Below the pieces are notes generated by a model. It was not told the DNA's origin. It saw nothing but the letters and a program-made list of their open reading frames with translations, and did not search any database. From CF-161 sp035259145 (GTDB taxonomy: Bacteria; Chloroflexota; Dormibacteria; Dormibacterales; Dormibacteraceae), in contig DATFWQ010000042.1 of the NCBI GenBank assembly GCA_035259145.1, positions 1-43,472 of the forward strand: a stretch of 43,472 nt of DNA, read 5' to 3'. Within the stretch, counting starts at the first letter, position 1; each line of letters starts with the position of its first letter. The position numbers and the translations under genes were made by a program. This document shows, piece after piece, positions 14,737 through 22,766 of this stretch.

Positions 14737-15697
14737 GACGGAGGCAGACGCAGGCGTCGCCGTGGTGGTCGAGGACCTCAGGCGGTCGTTCGGCAGCACG
14801 AAGGCGCTCGACGGCGTCTCGATGTCGATACCGTGCGGCACCGTGCTCGCCGTACTCGGTCCCAACGGCGCGGGCAAGACCACCCTCTTCCGGATCCTGG
14901 CCACGCTGTTGCCGGCCGGCGGCGGGCGCGCCGTGGTCGCCGGCCACGACGTGGCCCGTGAGCCCCACGCGGTCCGGTCGGTGATCGGCCTCACGGGCCA
15001 GTTCGCCGCTGTGGACGAGCAGCTCACCGGCCGCGAGAACCTGCGGCTCGTCGGCCGCCTCTCCCATCTCGGCGAGCGGGTGGCCCGCAGGCGGGCCGAC
15101 CAGCTGCTCGAGCTGGTCGGCCTCACGGAGGTCGCAGGACGCCCGGTCCGCACGTACTCCGGGGGCATGCGCCGGCGCGTCGACATCGCGGCGGGCCTTG
15201 TCGCGGCGCCGTCAGTCCTCTTCCTGGACGAGCCGACAACCGGCCTCGACCCGCGCGGCCGCCTGGACGTCTGGGCGCTGATCGGTGACCTGGTCGGCCA
15301 GGGCACGACGCTGCTCCTGACCACGCAGTACCTGGATGAGGCCGACCGGCTGGCCGACCGCATCGTGGTCCTGGACCAGGGCCGGGTGGTAGCCGAGGGG
15401 AGCTCGGACGAGCTGAAGCGAAAGGTTGGCGGCGAGGTGCTCGAGTTGACGCTGGCGGACCGGGCTGCGGTCCCCGAGGCGATGCGGGCGACGCAGGACC
15501 TTGCCGCCGGCGACGGGCGGCCGGACGGCAATCGCCTGAGTATCCCGGTGACGGCAGCGTCCGGGACCGTGGTGCGCGCCGTGCGAGCCCTTGACGCCGC
15601 CGGGGTTGAGGTGACCGACATCGCGCTCCGCCGCCCCACCCTCGACGATGTGTTCCTGAGCCTGACCGCGCGGCCCGCCTCGAAGGAGGCGGCGTGA
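14711..15697 (+). CDS. ABC transporter ATP-binding protein, daunorubicin-resistance (DrrA) type
   Basis: A 328-residue ATPase. Walker A GPNGAGKTT (about residue 53), Q-loop in IGLTGQFAAVDEQLTG, signature YSGGMRRRVDIAAGL, Walker B VLFLDEPTTGLDP and the switch region TTQYLDEADRLADR are intact. The C-terminal part (ALDAAGVEVTDIALRRPTLDDVFL) is the extension typical of DrrA-like drug and lipid exporters. The ATG at 14711 sits inside a putative operator and close to the predicted transcription start; a GTG at 14726 is the alternative and would remove five residues. Neither has a Shine-Dalgarno, so translation may be leaderless. The stop overlaps the permease start by four bases. Confidence 0.92.
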   Translation: MYSDLVRSTTEADAGVAVVVEDLRRSFGSTKALDGVSMSIPCGTVLAVLGPNGAGKTTLFRILATLLPAGGGRAVVAGHDVAREPHAVRSVIGLTGQFAAVDEQLTGRENLRLVGRLSHLGERVARRRADQLLELVGLTEVAGRPVRTYSGGMRRRVDIAAGLVAAPSVLFLDEPTTGLDPRGRLDVWALIGDLVGQGTTLLLTTQYLDEADRLADRIVVLDQGRVVAEGSSDELKRKVGGEVLELTLADRAAVPEAMRATQDLAAGDGRPDGNRLSIPVTAASGTVVRAVRALDAAGVEVTDIALRRPTLDDVFLSLTARPASKEAA

Positions 15698-16509
15698 GCG
15701 CGGCGGCAGCGGTGGCGCATCCCCCACGGCGCTCTGTGCGGATCGGCTGGGGGTTCTACGATGCCGCAGTCCTGACCTGGCGCAACGTTCTCCGAAACCT
15801 CCGGAACCCGACCTTCCTGCTCACCGAGGTCCTGGTCGTTCCGATCCTTTTCACCGTCCTGTTCGCGTACGTCTTCGGCGGCGCGATCCACACACCCGGC
15901 GTCAGCTATGTCGACTTCCTGATGCCCGGCGTATTCATCCAGACCGCGCTGGTCGGCTCGATCAACGGCGCGGTAGCCCTGGCCGACGACCTGCAGAAGG
16001 GGCTAATGGATCGCTTCCGCTCCCTACCCATCGCCTACTGGGCCGTGCCCGTGGCCCGCGTGGTCGCCGACCTCGCATTCGACGCCATCGGACTCGGCAT
16101 CATGATCGCCGTCGGATACGCGATCGGCTTCCGGTTCCACGGGACGGCCCTCGCCAACGCGGGCGCGGTGGGGCTGGTCCTGCTGTTCGGATTCGCGGTC
16201 GCCTGCCTGGGCACCGTCCTGGGCGCCGCCCTTCGAACACCCGCGGCCGTCCAGGGGGCGGGCGGCCTGGTCATCTTCCCGCTGATGTTCGCCAGCTCCG
16301 TGTTCGTGCCGGTACAGACGATGCCGTGGTGGCTGCGCGCCGTCGTGCAGCGCTCGCCGGTCACCTACGCCGCCGACGGAGTCCGGCACCTCGGACTGGG
16401 CGCGGCGGGCGCCGCCGAGTCCGTCACGATGGCCGTCGTCTGGGCGGTGGGGATCGCCGCGATCTGCATCCCGCTCGCCGCCTACCTGTTCCGCCGGCTG
16501 ACCCGCTGA
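15694..16509 (+). CDS. ABC-2 type transporter permease, DrrB-like
   Basis: A 271-residue membrane protein with six predicted segments, preceded by a cytoplasmic coupling helix (DAAVLTWRNVLRNLRNP). Landmarks of the DrrB/ABC-2 class are FLLTEVLVVPILFTVLFAYVFGGA, YVDFLMPGVFIQTA, the LADDLQKGLMDRFRSLP motif after segment 2, and FASSVFVPVQTMPWWLRA near the end. It pairs with the ATPase whose stop it overlaps (GTGA). Together they probably export a hydrophobic drug, lipid or glycolipid under TetR control. Confidence 0.9.
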   Translation: MSAAAAVAHPPRRSVRIGWGFYDAAVLTWRNVLRNLRNPTFLLTEVLVVPILFTVLFAYVFGGAIHTPGVSYVDFLMPGVFIQTALVGSINGAVALADDLQKGLMDRFRSLPIAYWAVPVARVVADLAFDAIGLGIMIAVGYAIGFRFHGTALANAGAVGLVLLFGFAVACLGTVLGAALRTPAAVQGAGGLVIFPLMFASSVFVPVQTMPWWLRAVVQRSPVTYAADGVRHLGLGAAGAAESVTMAVVWAVGIAAICIPLAAYLFRRLTR

Positions 16510-16656
16510 CGCCGTTGCACACGTCGCCCGACCGGCGGGCTCGGCCACGCAAGTCATCTCATCATCGTTCCGGCGCCGCAGTCGGGGCGGCAGCGGAGTC
16601 AGCGTAGACTACGCCGCCAAGACCGGCGCTCCCACAGTCCAGGGTAAGGAGGCGGC

Positions 16657-17844
16657 GTGGAGATCCTCCACAACATCGCCCAGCGCAGGCTGCGGAGCAC
16701 GTTGACGATCGGCGGCATCGTGGTCGGTGTTCTGGCGCTCACATTGACCGGCGCCATGGCCGAGCACTTCCACGCGCAGTTCGAGGGTGGAGATGCTTAC
16801 TTCAGGTCCAACATCCAGGTCGCGGACGACGCGGGCAGCTACGCCGGGGTCATCTCCCTGAGCAAAATCGACCCCATTCAAAAAGTCCCCGGAGTTGCCG
16901 TCGCTCTGCCGTCGATCGGGCTCCCGGCCCGGCCGGGTAGTGCCACCAGCGTTCCTCTCGGTGCTCCCGACACCATCGCCTATGCCGATCCCCGAGAAAG
17001 GGACCACTCCAGGCTCAAGGCCGCGATTGCAGATGGCCGCCAGCTGCAGCCCAACCGGCAGGGTGAAGTCGTACTTGGCCATGACCTGGCCAACGAGTAC
17101 GGGGTCAAGGTTGGTGATCGCCTCGACCTGCCGATCCGGCCCCAGAACGCCAATCCCGACTTCGTCAACCACCCCTTCAAGGTGGTAGGCATTCTCAAGA
17201 AGACGAATACGCTGCCCGACGCCACGGCCTCGGTCGGCCTGCTCGACGCGCAGATGCTTCTGCAGGAGAGCCTCCCGGCCTCCTTTCGGGACCGGCTCGA
17301 CCCATCTTCGCTGGCTTCGAGGATCACCGTATACGGGAAACCCGGCGTCGATCTGGACATGCTGGCCGACCGGATAAATGCCACCGTCCCCGGGGTCACA
17401 GCGACCAGGCCTACAGATTTCGTCAACAACTTCGATCAAGGTGCTCGGTTTGCCGCCATCGCCGTGGGGACGGCTCTGCTGGCGCTCTTGTTCGGCGCAA
17501 TCCTCCTGATCAACACCATGGTCGTGGCCGTCATCGAACGGCAGGGCGAGATTGCTCTCAAGATGACCTTTGGCGCGCAACCCTGGCATATCGTGGCCGA
17601 ATACCTGCTCGAGGCAACCATCATCGGGTTGGTCGGTGGCCTGATCGGCTTCGCTGCTGGAGCCGGGCTGGCCGCCCTGCTCGACCTGGCCGGCAGGACG
17701 GTGAACATGGACGTCTTCTTGATAACCGACAGGCTTGCCAAGATCACGCTCGGACTGTCCCTGGCGCTGGGAGTCGGAGCCGGCATGATTCCATCGCTGC
17801 GAGCTGCCAGGCTGGATCCGGACCGGGCGTTGCGGGCGCCGTAG
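16657..17844 (+). CDS. ABC transporter permease, FtsX/MacB type
   Basis: A 395-residue permease with the MacB-like plan. It has a short cytoplasmic start (ILHNIAQRRLRSTLTIGGI), a first helix, a large extracytoplasmic domain (about residues 45-260), then three helices with FtsX features: LFGAILLINTMVVAVIERQGEIALKMTFGA, the segment EYLLEATIIGLVGGLIGF and a C-terminal LRAARLDPDRALR. Such permeases do mechanotransmission or lipoprotein/peptide export instead of classical transport. GTG start with AAGGAGG six bases upstream. The ATPase follows three bases after the stop. It opens the same-strand cluster that runs through the DUF1800 and DUF1501 genes. Confidence 0.9.
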   Translation: MEILHNIAQRRLRSTLTIGGIVVGVLALTLTGAMAEHFHAQFEGGDAYFRSNIQVADDAGSYAGVISLSKIDPIQKVPGVAVALPSIGLPARPGSATSVPLGAPDTIAYADPRERDHSRLKAAIADGRQLQPNRQGEVVLGHDLANEYGVKVGDRLDLPIRPQNANPDFVNHPFKVVGILKKTNTLPDATASVGLLDAQMLLQESLPASFRDRLDPSSLASRITVYGKPGVDLDMLADRINATVPGVTATRPTDFVNNFDQGARFAAIAVGTALLALLFGAILLINTMVVAVIERQGEIALKMTFGAQPWHIVAEYLLEATIIGLVGGLIGFAAGAGLAALLDLAGRTVNMDVFLITDRLAKITLGLSLALGVGAGMIPSLRAARLDPDRALRAP

Positions 17845-17846
17845 AA

Positions 17847-18584
17847 GTGAGAGCGAAGGAAAGGCAGGTGGCGGCAGTCGAGGTCCGCGATCTGATCAGG
17901 AAATACCGTCAGGGGGAGGACAACATGGTCCGTGCCCTCGACGGTGTCACCCTGAGCATCGATACCGGCGAGTTCGTCTCCCTGGTCGGCCGTTCCGGGA
18001 GTGGGAAGACCACCTTCTTGCACTGCGTAGGTCTGCTCCTTCGGCCCACGACCGGCCAGGTGCTCATCGACGGCGTCGACACGACCGCGCTGACCGACGG
18101 CCAGAGGGCTGACTTCCGAGGACGCCGAATCGGCTTCGTATTCCGGCACCAGAGTCTCCTTCCCACCCTGACGGCGCTGCAGAACGTCATGCTGCCGCTG
18201 CGCTATGGCCCGATCGGCACAGGTGGAAAAAAGCGCGCCCGCGAGCTCCTCGACCTCGTCGGGCTCGGAGACCTCGTAAACCACCGTCCGGGCCAGCTCA
18301 CCGTGGCGGAGAGCCAGCGAGTGGCGATTGCTCGCGCGTTGATCAAGGCACCGGCCCTGGTAGTTGCGGACGAGCCTACCGGTGAGGTGGACAACGAGAC
18401 CTCGGACGAGCTGCTCTTCCTGATGCAGCAGCTGAACCGAACTAGCGGCGTGACCTTCATCATCGCCACACACGACATCGACGTGGCCACCTGCATGGAC
18501 CGGGTGATCCGTCTCAGCGATGGGCAGGTTGGCGCGGACGAGCGGCTTCGGGTCGAACGGGGCCGCCGCTCCAGCATCCGGTAA
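17847..18584 (+). CDS. ABC transporter ATP-binding protein, LolD/MacB type, with degenerate signature and Q-loop
   Basis: A 245-residue ATPase partnered with the FtsX-type permease. Walker A (GRSGSGKTT, 48-56), Walker B with its glutamate (LVVADEPTG, 171-179) and the H-loop histidine (ATHD, H209) are intact. Two canonical positions are changed: the signature, normally LSGGE/Q, reads LTVAE (151-155), and the Q-loop glutamine is arginine (GFVFRHQSLLP, R100). The D-loop reads EVDNET where ALD is usual. ATP binding should persist, but dimer closure and coupling may differ. GTG start three bases after the permease stop. The next ORF begins about 60 bp downstream. Confidence 0.88.
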   Translation: MRAKERQVAAVEVRDLIRKYRQGEDNMVRALDGVTLSIDTGEFVSLVGRSGSGKTTFLHCVGLLLRPTTGQVLIDGVDTTALTDGQRADFRGRRIGFVFRHQSLLPTLTALQNVMLPLRYGPIGTGGKKRARELLDLVGLGDLVNHRPGQLTVAESQRVAIARALIKAPALVVADEPTGEVDNETSDELLFLMQQLNRTSGVTFIIATHDIDVATCMDRVIRLSDGQVGADERLRVERGRRSSIR

Positions 18585-18645
18585 ACGACAGCTTCGGCGG
18601 TCGCGCCGAATGGGCGGGCCGATGTGCTTCAATACCGGAGATCCA

Positions 18646-20079
18646 GTGGGGGTAGCCGGAGAGCCTTTCAGGCGAAGGCGGTTGGATCCAGCCCGACTCG
18701 AGCGGTTTCTGCCGCGCCGGGTCACGCGACGGCACGTCATCGGCGGGGCGCTCGCAGTCGGAGCTGGAGTGAGCGCTCTAAGGCTGCTGAGCCTCGAGCG
18801 CAAGATTCCCAGTGTCAGGAGCGCGGTTGTCCCGAAGACCGAAGGCAAGACCGTCGAGTGGCCGTCACCGCTCGCTCAGCAGACGGCGCGGATCGCTCAT
18901 CTTCTGCGGCGCGCGACCTTCGGCGCCGGGCCGGACGAGCTCGAGGCGGCGCTCAAGCTCGGTTACGGGAGAGTGGTCGACCAGCTTGTCGAGACGCCAC
19001 CCGGCGAGCCACCCGCCGTTCCCGGGAACTCAGCCGACATCGGCGCCCTCCAGCAGTGGTGGGTGGACCACATGCTGGCCACACCCACGCCATTCGCCGA
19101 GAGGATGACCCTCTTCTGGCATGGCCATTTCACGAGCGACTACCGCAAGGTCGGCACCGGTCAGCCGTACCTGTACTGGCAGAATCTGACCTGGCGGAAG
19201 ATGGCGCTCTCCAACCTGGCATCTCTGTTGATGCAGGTCACGATCGATCCCGGCATGATGCGCTACCTGGATCTGGCGACAAGCACTGGAAAGAGTCCCA
19301 ACGAGAACTACTCACGTGAGCTGCTGGAGCTGTTCACGATGGGAGCCGGCAGCTTCGGAGAAGGGGACGTCCGAGCTGCCGCCAGCGCGCTCGCCGGCTG
19401 GCGACTTCCGGTGGCCGCCGACAACTCCAGGGTCGGCATCTTCGAGCAGCGGCGTGCGTACTCAGGCGGCCCGCTGACGTTCCTGGGCAAGACCGGGCGG
19501 CTGGACTTGAAGAGCGTCATCGACGGCATCCTCGCCAGCGATGCGACGGCCACGTTCCTCGTCACCAAAGTCGTGCACCACTTCGTCTCACCGGCTCCGC
19601 AGGCGAGCTACATCCGCCGCCTGGCCGATGAGTTCCGGACCGGCAAGTACGACTTCAAGACGCTGATGCGTAGCGTCTTCTTGAGCCCGGAGTTCATCAA
19701 CAGCCAGTCCTACCGGTCCCTGATCAAGTCGCCGATCGAGTACATGATCAGCGCCCTCAAAGCTCTCAAAGCTCCACAGCTCTCGGGGCTGGTTCTGGAG
19801 GCCGGCGAGCAGATGGGTCAGATGGTCTTCGATCCGCCAGATGTCGCCGGCTGGCCCAACAACGATGCGTGGATCTCGTCCAGCACCGTAATGGCTCGGA
19901 TCAATTTCGCCGTCTCCGCCCTTAGCCAGCTGAGAAACCTGCCTCCGGCCGGAGACCTTGCCAGGCTCCAGCTGGACGGAGTCTTGAGCCCTGTGACCAC
20001 CAGGTTGCTCGATCAGGCCGGCGACGATCGAACGCGCTGGACGATCGTGCTGATGGCTCCTGAATTCAATCTCAAATAG
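18646..20079 (+). CDS. DUF1800 domain-containing protein, Tat-exported
   Basis: A 477-residue protein of the DUF1800 family, whose function is unknown. It has a twin-arginine-type N-terminus (PRRVTRRHVIGGALAVGAG). The family landmarks follow: IAHLLRRATFGAGPDEL, a WWVDHMLATPTPFAERMTLFWHGHF block, ENYSRELLELFTMGAG, and the late DPPDVAGWPNNDAW. The open frame starts at 18520 in front of the ATPase stop, which cannot all be coding for this protein; the GTG at 18646 has GGAG five bases upstream, with ATGs at 18610 and 18622 as alternatives. DUF1800 and DUF1501 genes occur side by side widely, implying an extracytoplasmic two-protein system; the DUF1501 gene follows 11 bp downstream. Confidence 0.88.
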   Translation: MGVAGEPFRRRRLDPARLERFLPRRVTRRHVIGGALAVGAGVSALRLLSLERKIPSVRSAVVPKTEGKTVEWPSPLAQQTARIAHLLRRATFGAGPDELEAALKLGYGRVVDQLVETPPGEPPAVPGNSADIGALQQWWVDHMLATPTPFAERMTLFWHGHFTSDYRKVGTGQPYLYWQNLTWRKMALSNLASLLMQVTIDPGMMRYLDLATSTGKSPNENYSRELLELFTMGAGSFGEGDVRAAASALAGWRLPVAADNSRVGIFEQRRAYSGGPLTFLGKTGRLDLKSVIDGILASDATATFLVTKVVHHFVSPAPQASYIRRLADEFRTGKYDFKTLMRSVFLSPEFINSQSYRSLIKSPIEYMISALKALKAPQLSGLVLEAGEQMGQMVFDPPDVAGWPNNDAWISSSTVMARINFAVSALSQLRNLPPAGDLARLQLDGVLSPVTTRLLDQAGDDRTRWTIVLMAPEFNLK

Positions 20080-20090
20080 GTGTTCGTGAC

Positions 20091-21383
20091 ATGAGCAAGG
20101 ACCAGGTCGGGATCAACGAGCTGAAGCGCAGGGACTTCCTCCGGGCCGGCCTCGTCTTCGGGGCTGCATCCAGCGCCCTGGCCGCGGGCTACGCGGCCGT
20201 CCCGGACGCCTTTGCTCGTGCCGTCTACGCGGCCAAGCAGGGGGGCGTGAAGAACGACAACGTCCTGGTCATGATCCAGCTGGCCGGGGGAAACGACCAC
20301 CTCCGCACGGTGATCCCCCTGCAGGACCCAAAGCTCCACGACCTGCGTCCGGTGCTTGCCGCGCAATCGGTGCCGATGGCTCTGCCCCTCAACAGCAGCT
20401 TCGGCCTGAATCAAAACATGCCTGGCATCAAGTCGCTCTGGGACCAGGGCAAGCTCGCCGTCGTCGAAGGTGTCGGCTACCCCAACCCGAGCTTCTCCCA
20501 CTTCGAATCGATCCGGGTCTGGGAGACCGGGGACCCCACTCGCCGTCAGGTCGAAGGCTGGCTGGGCAAGACGATAACGAAGAACTACGATTCCCAGGGC
20601 CACCCGCTGACCGGCTGCGCGTGCGGCACCACCAACGTGCCCGGCGCACTCCGCGATCTTCACGCAACCGTTTCGGTGATAAACAGCTCCAGAACGTTCG
20701 GGCTCCAGGGCGGCACCAGGACCGAAACAACGGCGGGAGCCCTCTGGAAAGGAACGCCAGGCATATACGGCGCCCTCTTCGACACCGCCATCTCCACCGT
20801 CCAGGAGACCATCGCCAGCGTCAGAACAGCAATGAGGTCGCAGTCAAGCGTCAGGTACTCGGATAACGCCAAGCTCGTTTATCCATCGAAGACAGAGCTC
20901 GGGGCGGCTCTCCAGCTGGCCGCTTCCCTGATCACGAGCGGAAGTGGCGTCAAACTCCTGCACGTCACTCTGGGCGGCTTCGACACCCACCAGACCGAGC
21001 TCAACAGGCACAACGACCTGATGGGGTACCTCGACCAGTCGGTGGCGGCGTTCTATCACGACCTGGACATCCACGGGTTCGCCGACAAGGTCCTGATCGC
21101 GACCTGGTCGGAGTTCAGCCGGCGACCCCAGGAGAACGCCAGCGGCGGCACCGACCACGGAGCAGCGTCAGCGGTTCTGCTCATGGGCAATCCTGTCAAG
21201 GGCGGTTTCTACGGCCAGACGCCCAGCCTCAGCGACCTGGACGGGACCGGCAACCTGAAGTACACAGTCGACTTTCGGGCCATCTACCAGGAGATCTTGA
21301 ACAACCACCTGGGCGCGGACGCGCGGGAAATCCTGGGTCAGAGCTTCGATCGGGTACCTTTTCTCAAGAGGCCAAGCGTCTGA
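20091..21383 (+). CDS. DUF1501 domain-containing protein, Tat-exported
   Basis: A 430-residue protein with a clear Tat signal (LKRRDFLRAGLVFGAASSALAA). DUF1501 members share the alkaline-phosphatase/sulfatase-like core. Landmarks here are VMIQLAGGNDHLRTVIPL (usual GGNDGLNTVVP), GYPNPSFSHFESIRVWETGD, the metal-site-like LGGFDTHQTEL, the SEFSRRPQENASGGTDHGAASA block and GGFYGQTPSL. The H-L-R in place of G-L-N in the first motif is unusual. No enzymatic activity is established for the family. It follows the DUF1800 gene at 11 bp and probably acts with it outside the membrane. Confidence 0.92.
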   Translation: MSKDQVGINELKRRDFLRAGLVFGAASSALAAGYAAVPDAFARAVYAAKQGGVKNDNVLVMIQLAGGNDHLRTVIPLQDPKLHDLRPVLAAQSVPMALPLNSSFGLNQNMPGIKSLWDQGKLAVVEGVGYPNPSFSHFESIRVWETGDPTRRQVEGWLGKTITKNYDSQGHPLTGCACGTTNVPGALRDLHATVSVINSSRTFGLQGGTRTETTAGALWKGTPGIYGALFDTAISTVQETIASVRTAMRSQSSVRYSDNAKLVYPSKTELGAALQLAASLITSGSGVKLLHVTLGGFDTHQTELNRHNDLMGYLDQSVAAFYHDLDIHGFADKVLIATWSEFSRRPQENASGGTDHGAASAVLLMGNPVKGGFYGQTPSLSDLDGTGNLKYTVDFRAIYQEILNNHLGADAREILGQSFDRVPFLKRPSV

Positions 21384-21398
21384 GGTGACAGCCAGAGT

Positions 21399-21638
21399 TT
21401 GAGAGGCCTGCCTGCCTGGGTGCTCAAGGGCAGCGCAGTCTGCCTGACCGTGCTAGCCGCCGTGGGTTCGGCGAGCTATGTCGGCGGCCATGTGAAGAAT
21501 CCCTCGGCTCCGCTGCGACCACCCTTGCATCCTCAGACCGGCCTGTCGGCTGCCGGTGACACACGAGGCCAGGTAAACCTTCCGCCTGGCCTGCGCACCA
21601 CGGCCAGCGGGCCCGTCACCGAAACCCATGTTTCATGA
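21399..21638 (+). CDS. Small secreted or membrane-anchored protein, unknown
   Basis: A 79-residue ORF with TTG start, 15 bp after DUF1501. It carries one hydrophobic N-terminal segment (VLKGSAVCLTVLAAVGSASYV) and a Pro/Gly/Thr-rich, otherwise featureless tail. It could be a signal-anchored peptide exported with its neighbours. No family recognised. Its position in a tight same-strand series, and an ATG overlapping its stop, argue that it is real, but the start codon and expression are uncertain. Confidence 0.5.
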   Translation: MRGLPAWVLKGSAVCLTVLAAVGSASYVGGHVKNPSAPLRPPLHPQTGLSAAGDTRGQVNLPPGLRTTASGPVTETHVS

Positions 21639-21725
21639 GGGGTCGGACGAAACGCTCGACTTCGCTGGCTGGCCAGCTGCCGGTCCTTTTGCGGGTAGGC
21701 GTTCTTCTCAGCGGAAACGCGAGGC

Positions 21726-22304
21726 ATGAACCTCGACACCTATCTCTGGATCCTGGCTCGAGTCAGCGGCCTCACCGCCGCTGCGGCGCTGGCGATATCA
21801 CTGTTGACGGGGCTGGCCCTGCGCAGCGCGGTGCTCGACTGGCTGACCACGAACCGGGCCCTGCGCTCCACGCATGAGTTCACGGCGATTCTCTGGATAC
21901 CTCTGGGGCTTTCCCACATGGTCCTGCTCCTGCTGGACGGCAATGTCAGGACACCGATCCGTCTGATCGACCTCGTGCTTCCCTTCAGAGCTTCTTATGG
22001 GTCGCTTGCGATCGGGCTGGGTACGCTGAGCTTTGACATCCTGGTGCTGGTTGCGGTCACCGGGTGGCTTCGCCGGCAGATCCATCCTTCTGCCTGGCGG
22101 TGGATCCACCGCCTCTCCTACCTCGCCTGTGGAATGATCTTCCTGCACGCCCTGCTCGGAGGAAGCGACTTCAGCGCCCCCCAGGTTTCTGCCATCGCCT
22201 GGTCGGTGGCTGCAGTCCTGGCAGTCCTCACTGTCGCCCGCTTGCTGTGGGGCCGCCTGTCCGCCGAAGGTCGAGACCTCCAGCGCGGCCGGCCCAACCC
22301 TTGA
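21726..22304 (+). CDS. Ferric-reductase-like transmembrane protein (b-type heme)
   Basis: A 192-residue membrane protein with about five to six helices, of the ferric reductase-like/YedZ class. Histidines placed on helices for heme ligation are seen in LRSTHEFTAILWI, LGLSHMVLLLL, WRWIHRLSYLA and IFLHALLGG, the expected paired pattern. It lacks any flavin or NAD(P)H domain, so electrons must come from a partner, or it donates from quinol. It closes the rightward cluster that holds the two Tat-exported proteins, suggesting a transmembrane electron path for an extracytoplasmic redox step. Ribosome-binding site weak (GCGAGG before ATG). Confidence 0.78.
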   Translation: MNLDTYLWILARVSGLTAAAALAISLLTGLALRSAVLDWLTTNRALRSTHEFTAILWIPLGLSHMVLLLLDGNVRTPIRLIDLVLPFRASYGSLAIGLGTLSFDILVLVAVTGWLRRQIHPSAWRWIHRLSYLACGMIFLHALLGGSDFSAPQVSAIAWSVAAVLAVLTVARLLWGRLSAEGRDLQRGRPNP

Positions 22305-22766
22305 TCTTCAGTGCATTGAGCCGGAGCCGGCTTGCTGGGTGCGCGGAAGACCGAAATACGAGAGAACGCTGTTGTCGAAGCGTGTGCTGGCCGAGACCTG
22401 GCTACTCGGAAGGGTAAGCACCAGCAGTCCCACCGCCTGAAGCACGCGGGCGGCGTGGTCCGGCAGAGCAGATCGGCCAGGTACCCAGCTGCGGCCGTTG
22501 GCGCAGCGCCATCGACATCGTGCGACGGACGCCGGCCGGCACCAACCTCCTGAGGGACCGCCAGCGATGGGCGTCGGTCGCGCGTGGGCTGCCAAGTTTG
22601 GATCACCCCCCTCCCCCGGCTTCGCCGGGTACTCCCCCGACTCCGCGGGGGAGAGTTTTCAAACCAGCTCTCGTGATCGCTCCACTGGCCCGCGCCGCTT
22701 GAACCCAAGCACGCCTACGCCCGCGGGCCGAACGCGGATGGGCCATGATGGGCCTGGAGTTGGCGC
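22305..22766. other. Intergenic region with repeat copy B
   Basis: 462 bp between the ferric-reductase-like gene and the LLM oxidoreductase. It holds the dispersed repeat (22605-22659). A near-perfect inverted repeat AGCCGG-AG-CCGGCT lies 16 bp after the upstream stop and may help end transcription. A minus-strand frame at 22308-22595 has one hydrophobic stretch (VLQAVGLLVLTLP) but no recognised homology; I do not call it. No other gene seen. Confidence 0.6.
22605..22659 (-). repeat. GC-rich double-hairpin repeat, copy B
   Basis: Read on the minus strand it starts AAAACTCTCCCCCGC, then has the two stem-loops (CTCCCCC/GGGGGAG around GCGGAGTC, and CCCGGC-GAA-GCCGGG) and ends in the G-run. Apart from single-base changes it matches copy A and the tandem copy C; the AAAACTCTCCCCCGC flank is shared with copy C. 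About 110 bp upstream of the LLM gene. Confidence 0.82.

Noticed and set aside
22308..22595. Minus-strand 95-codon ORF with a hydrophobic stretch
   Set aside because: Only one short hydrophobic segment, Arg/Pro-rich start, no family and no ribosome-binding site; kept only as a remark.
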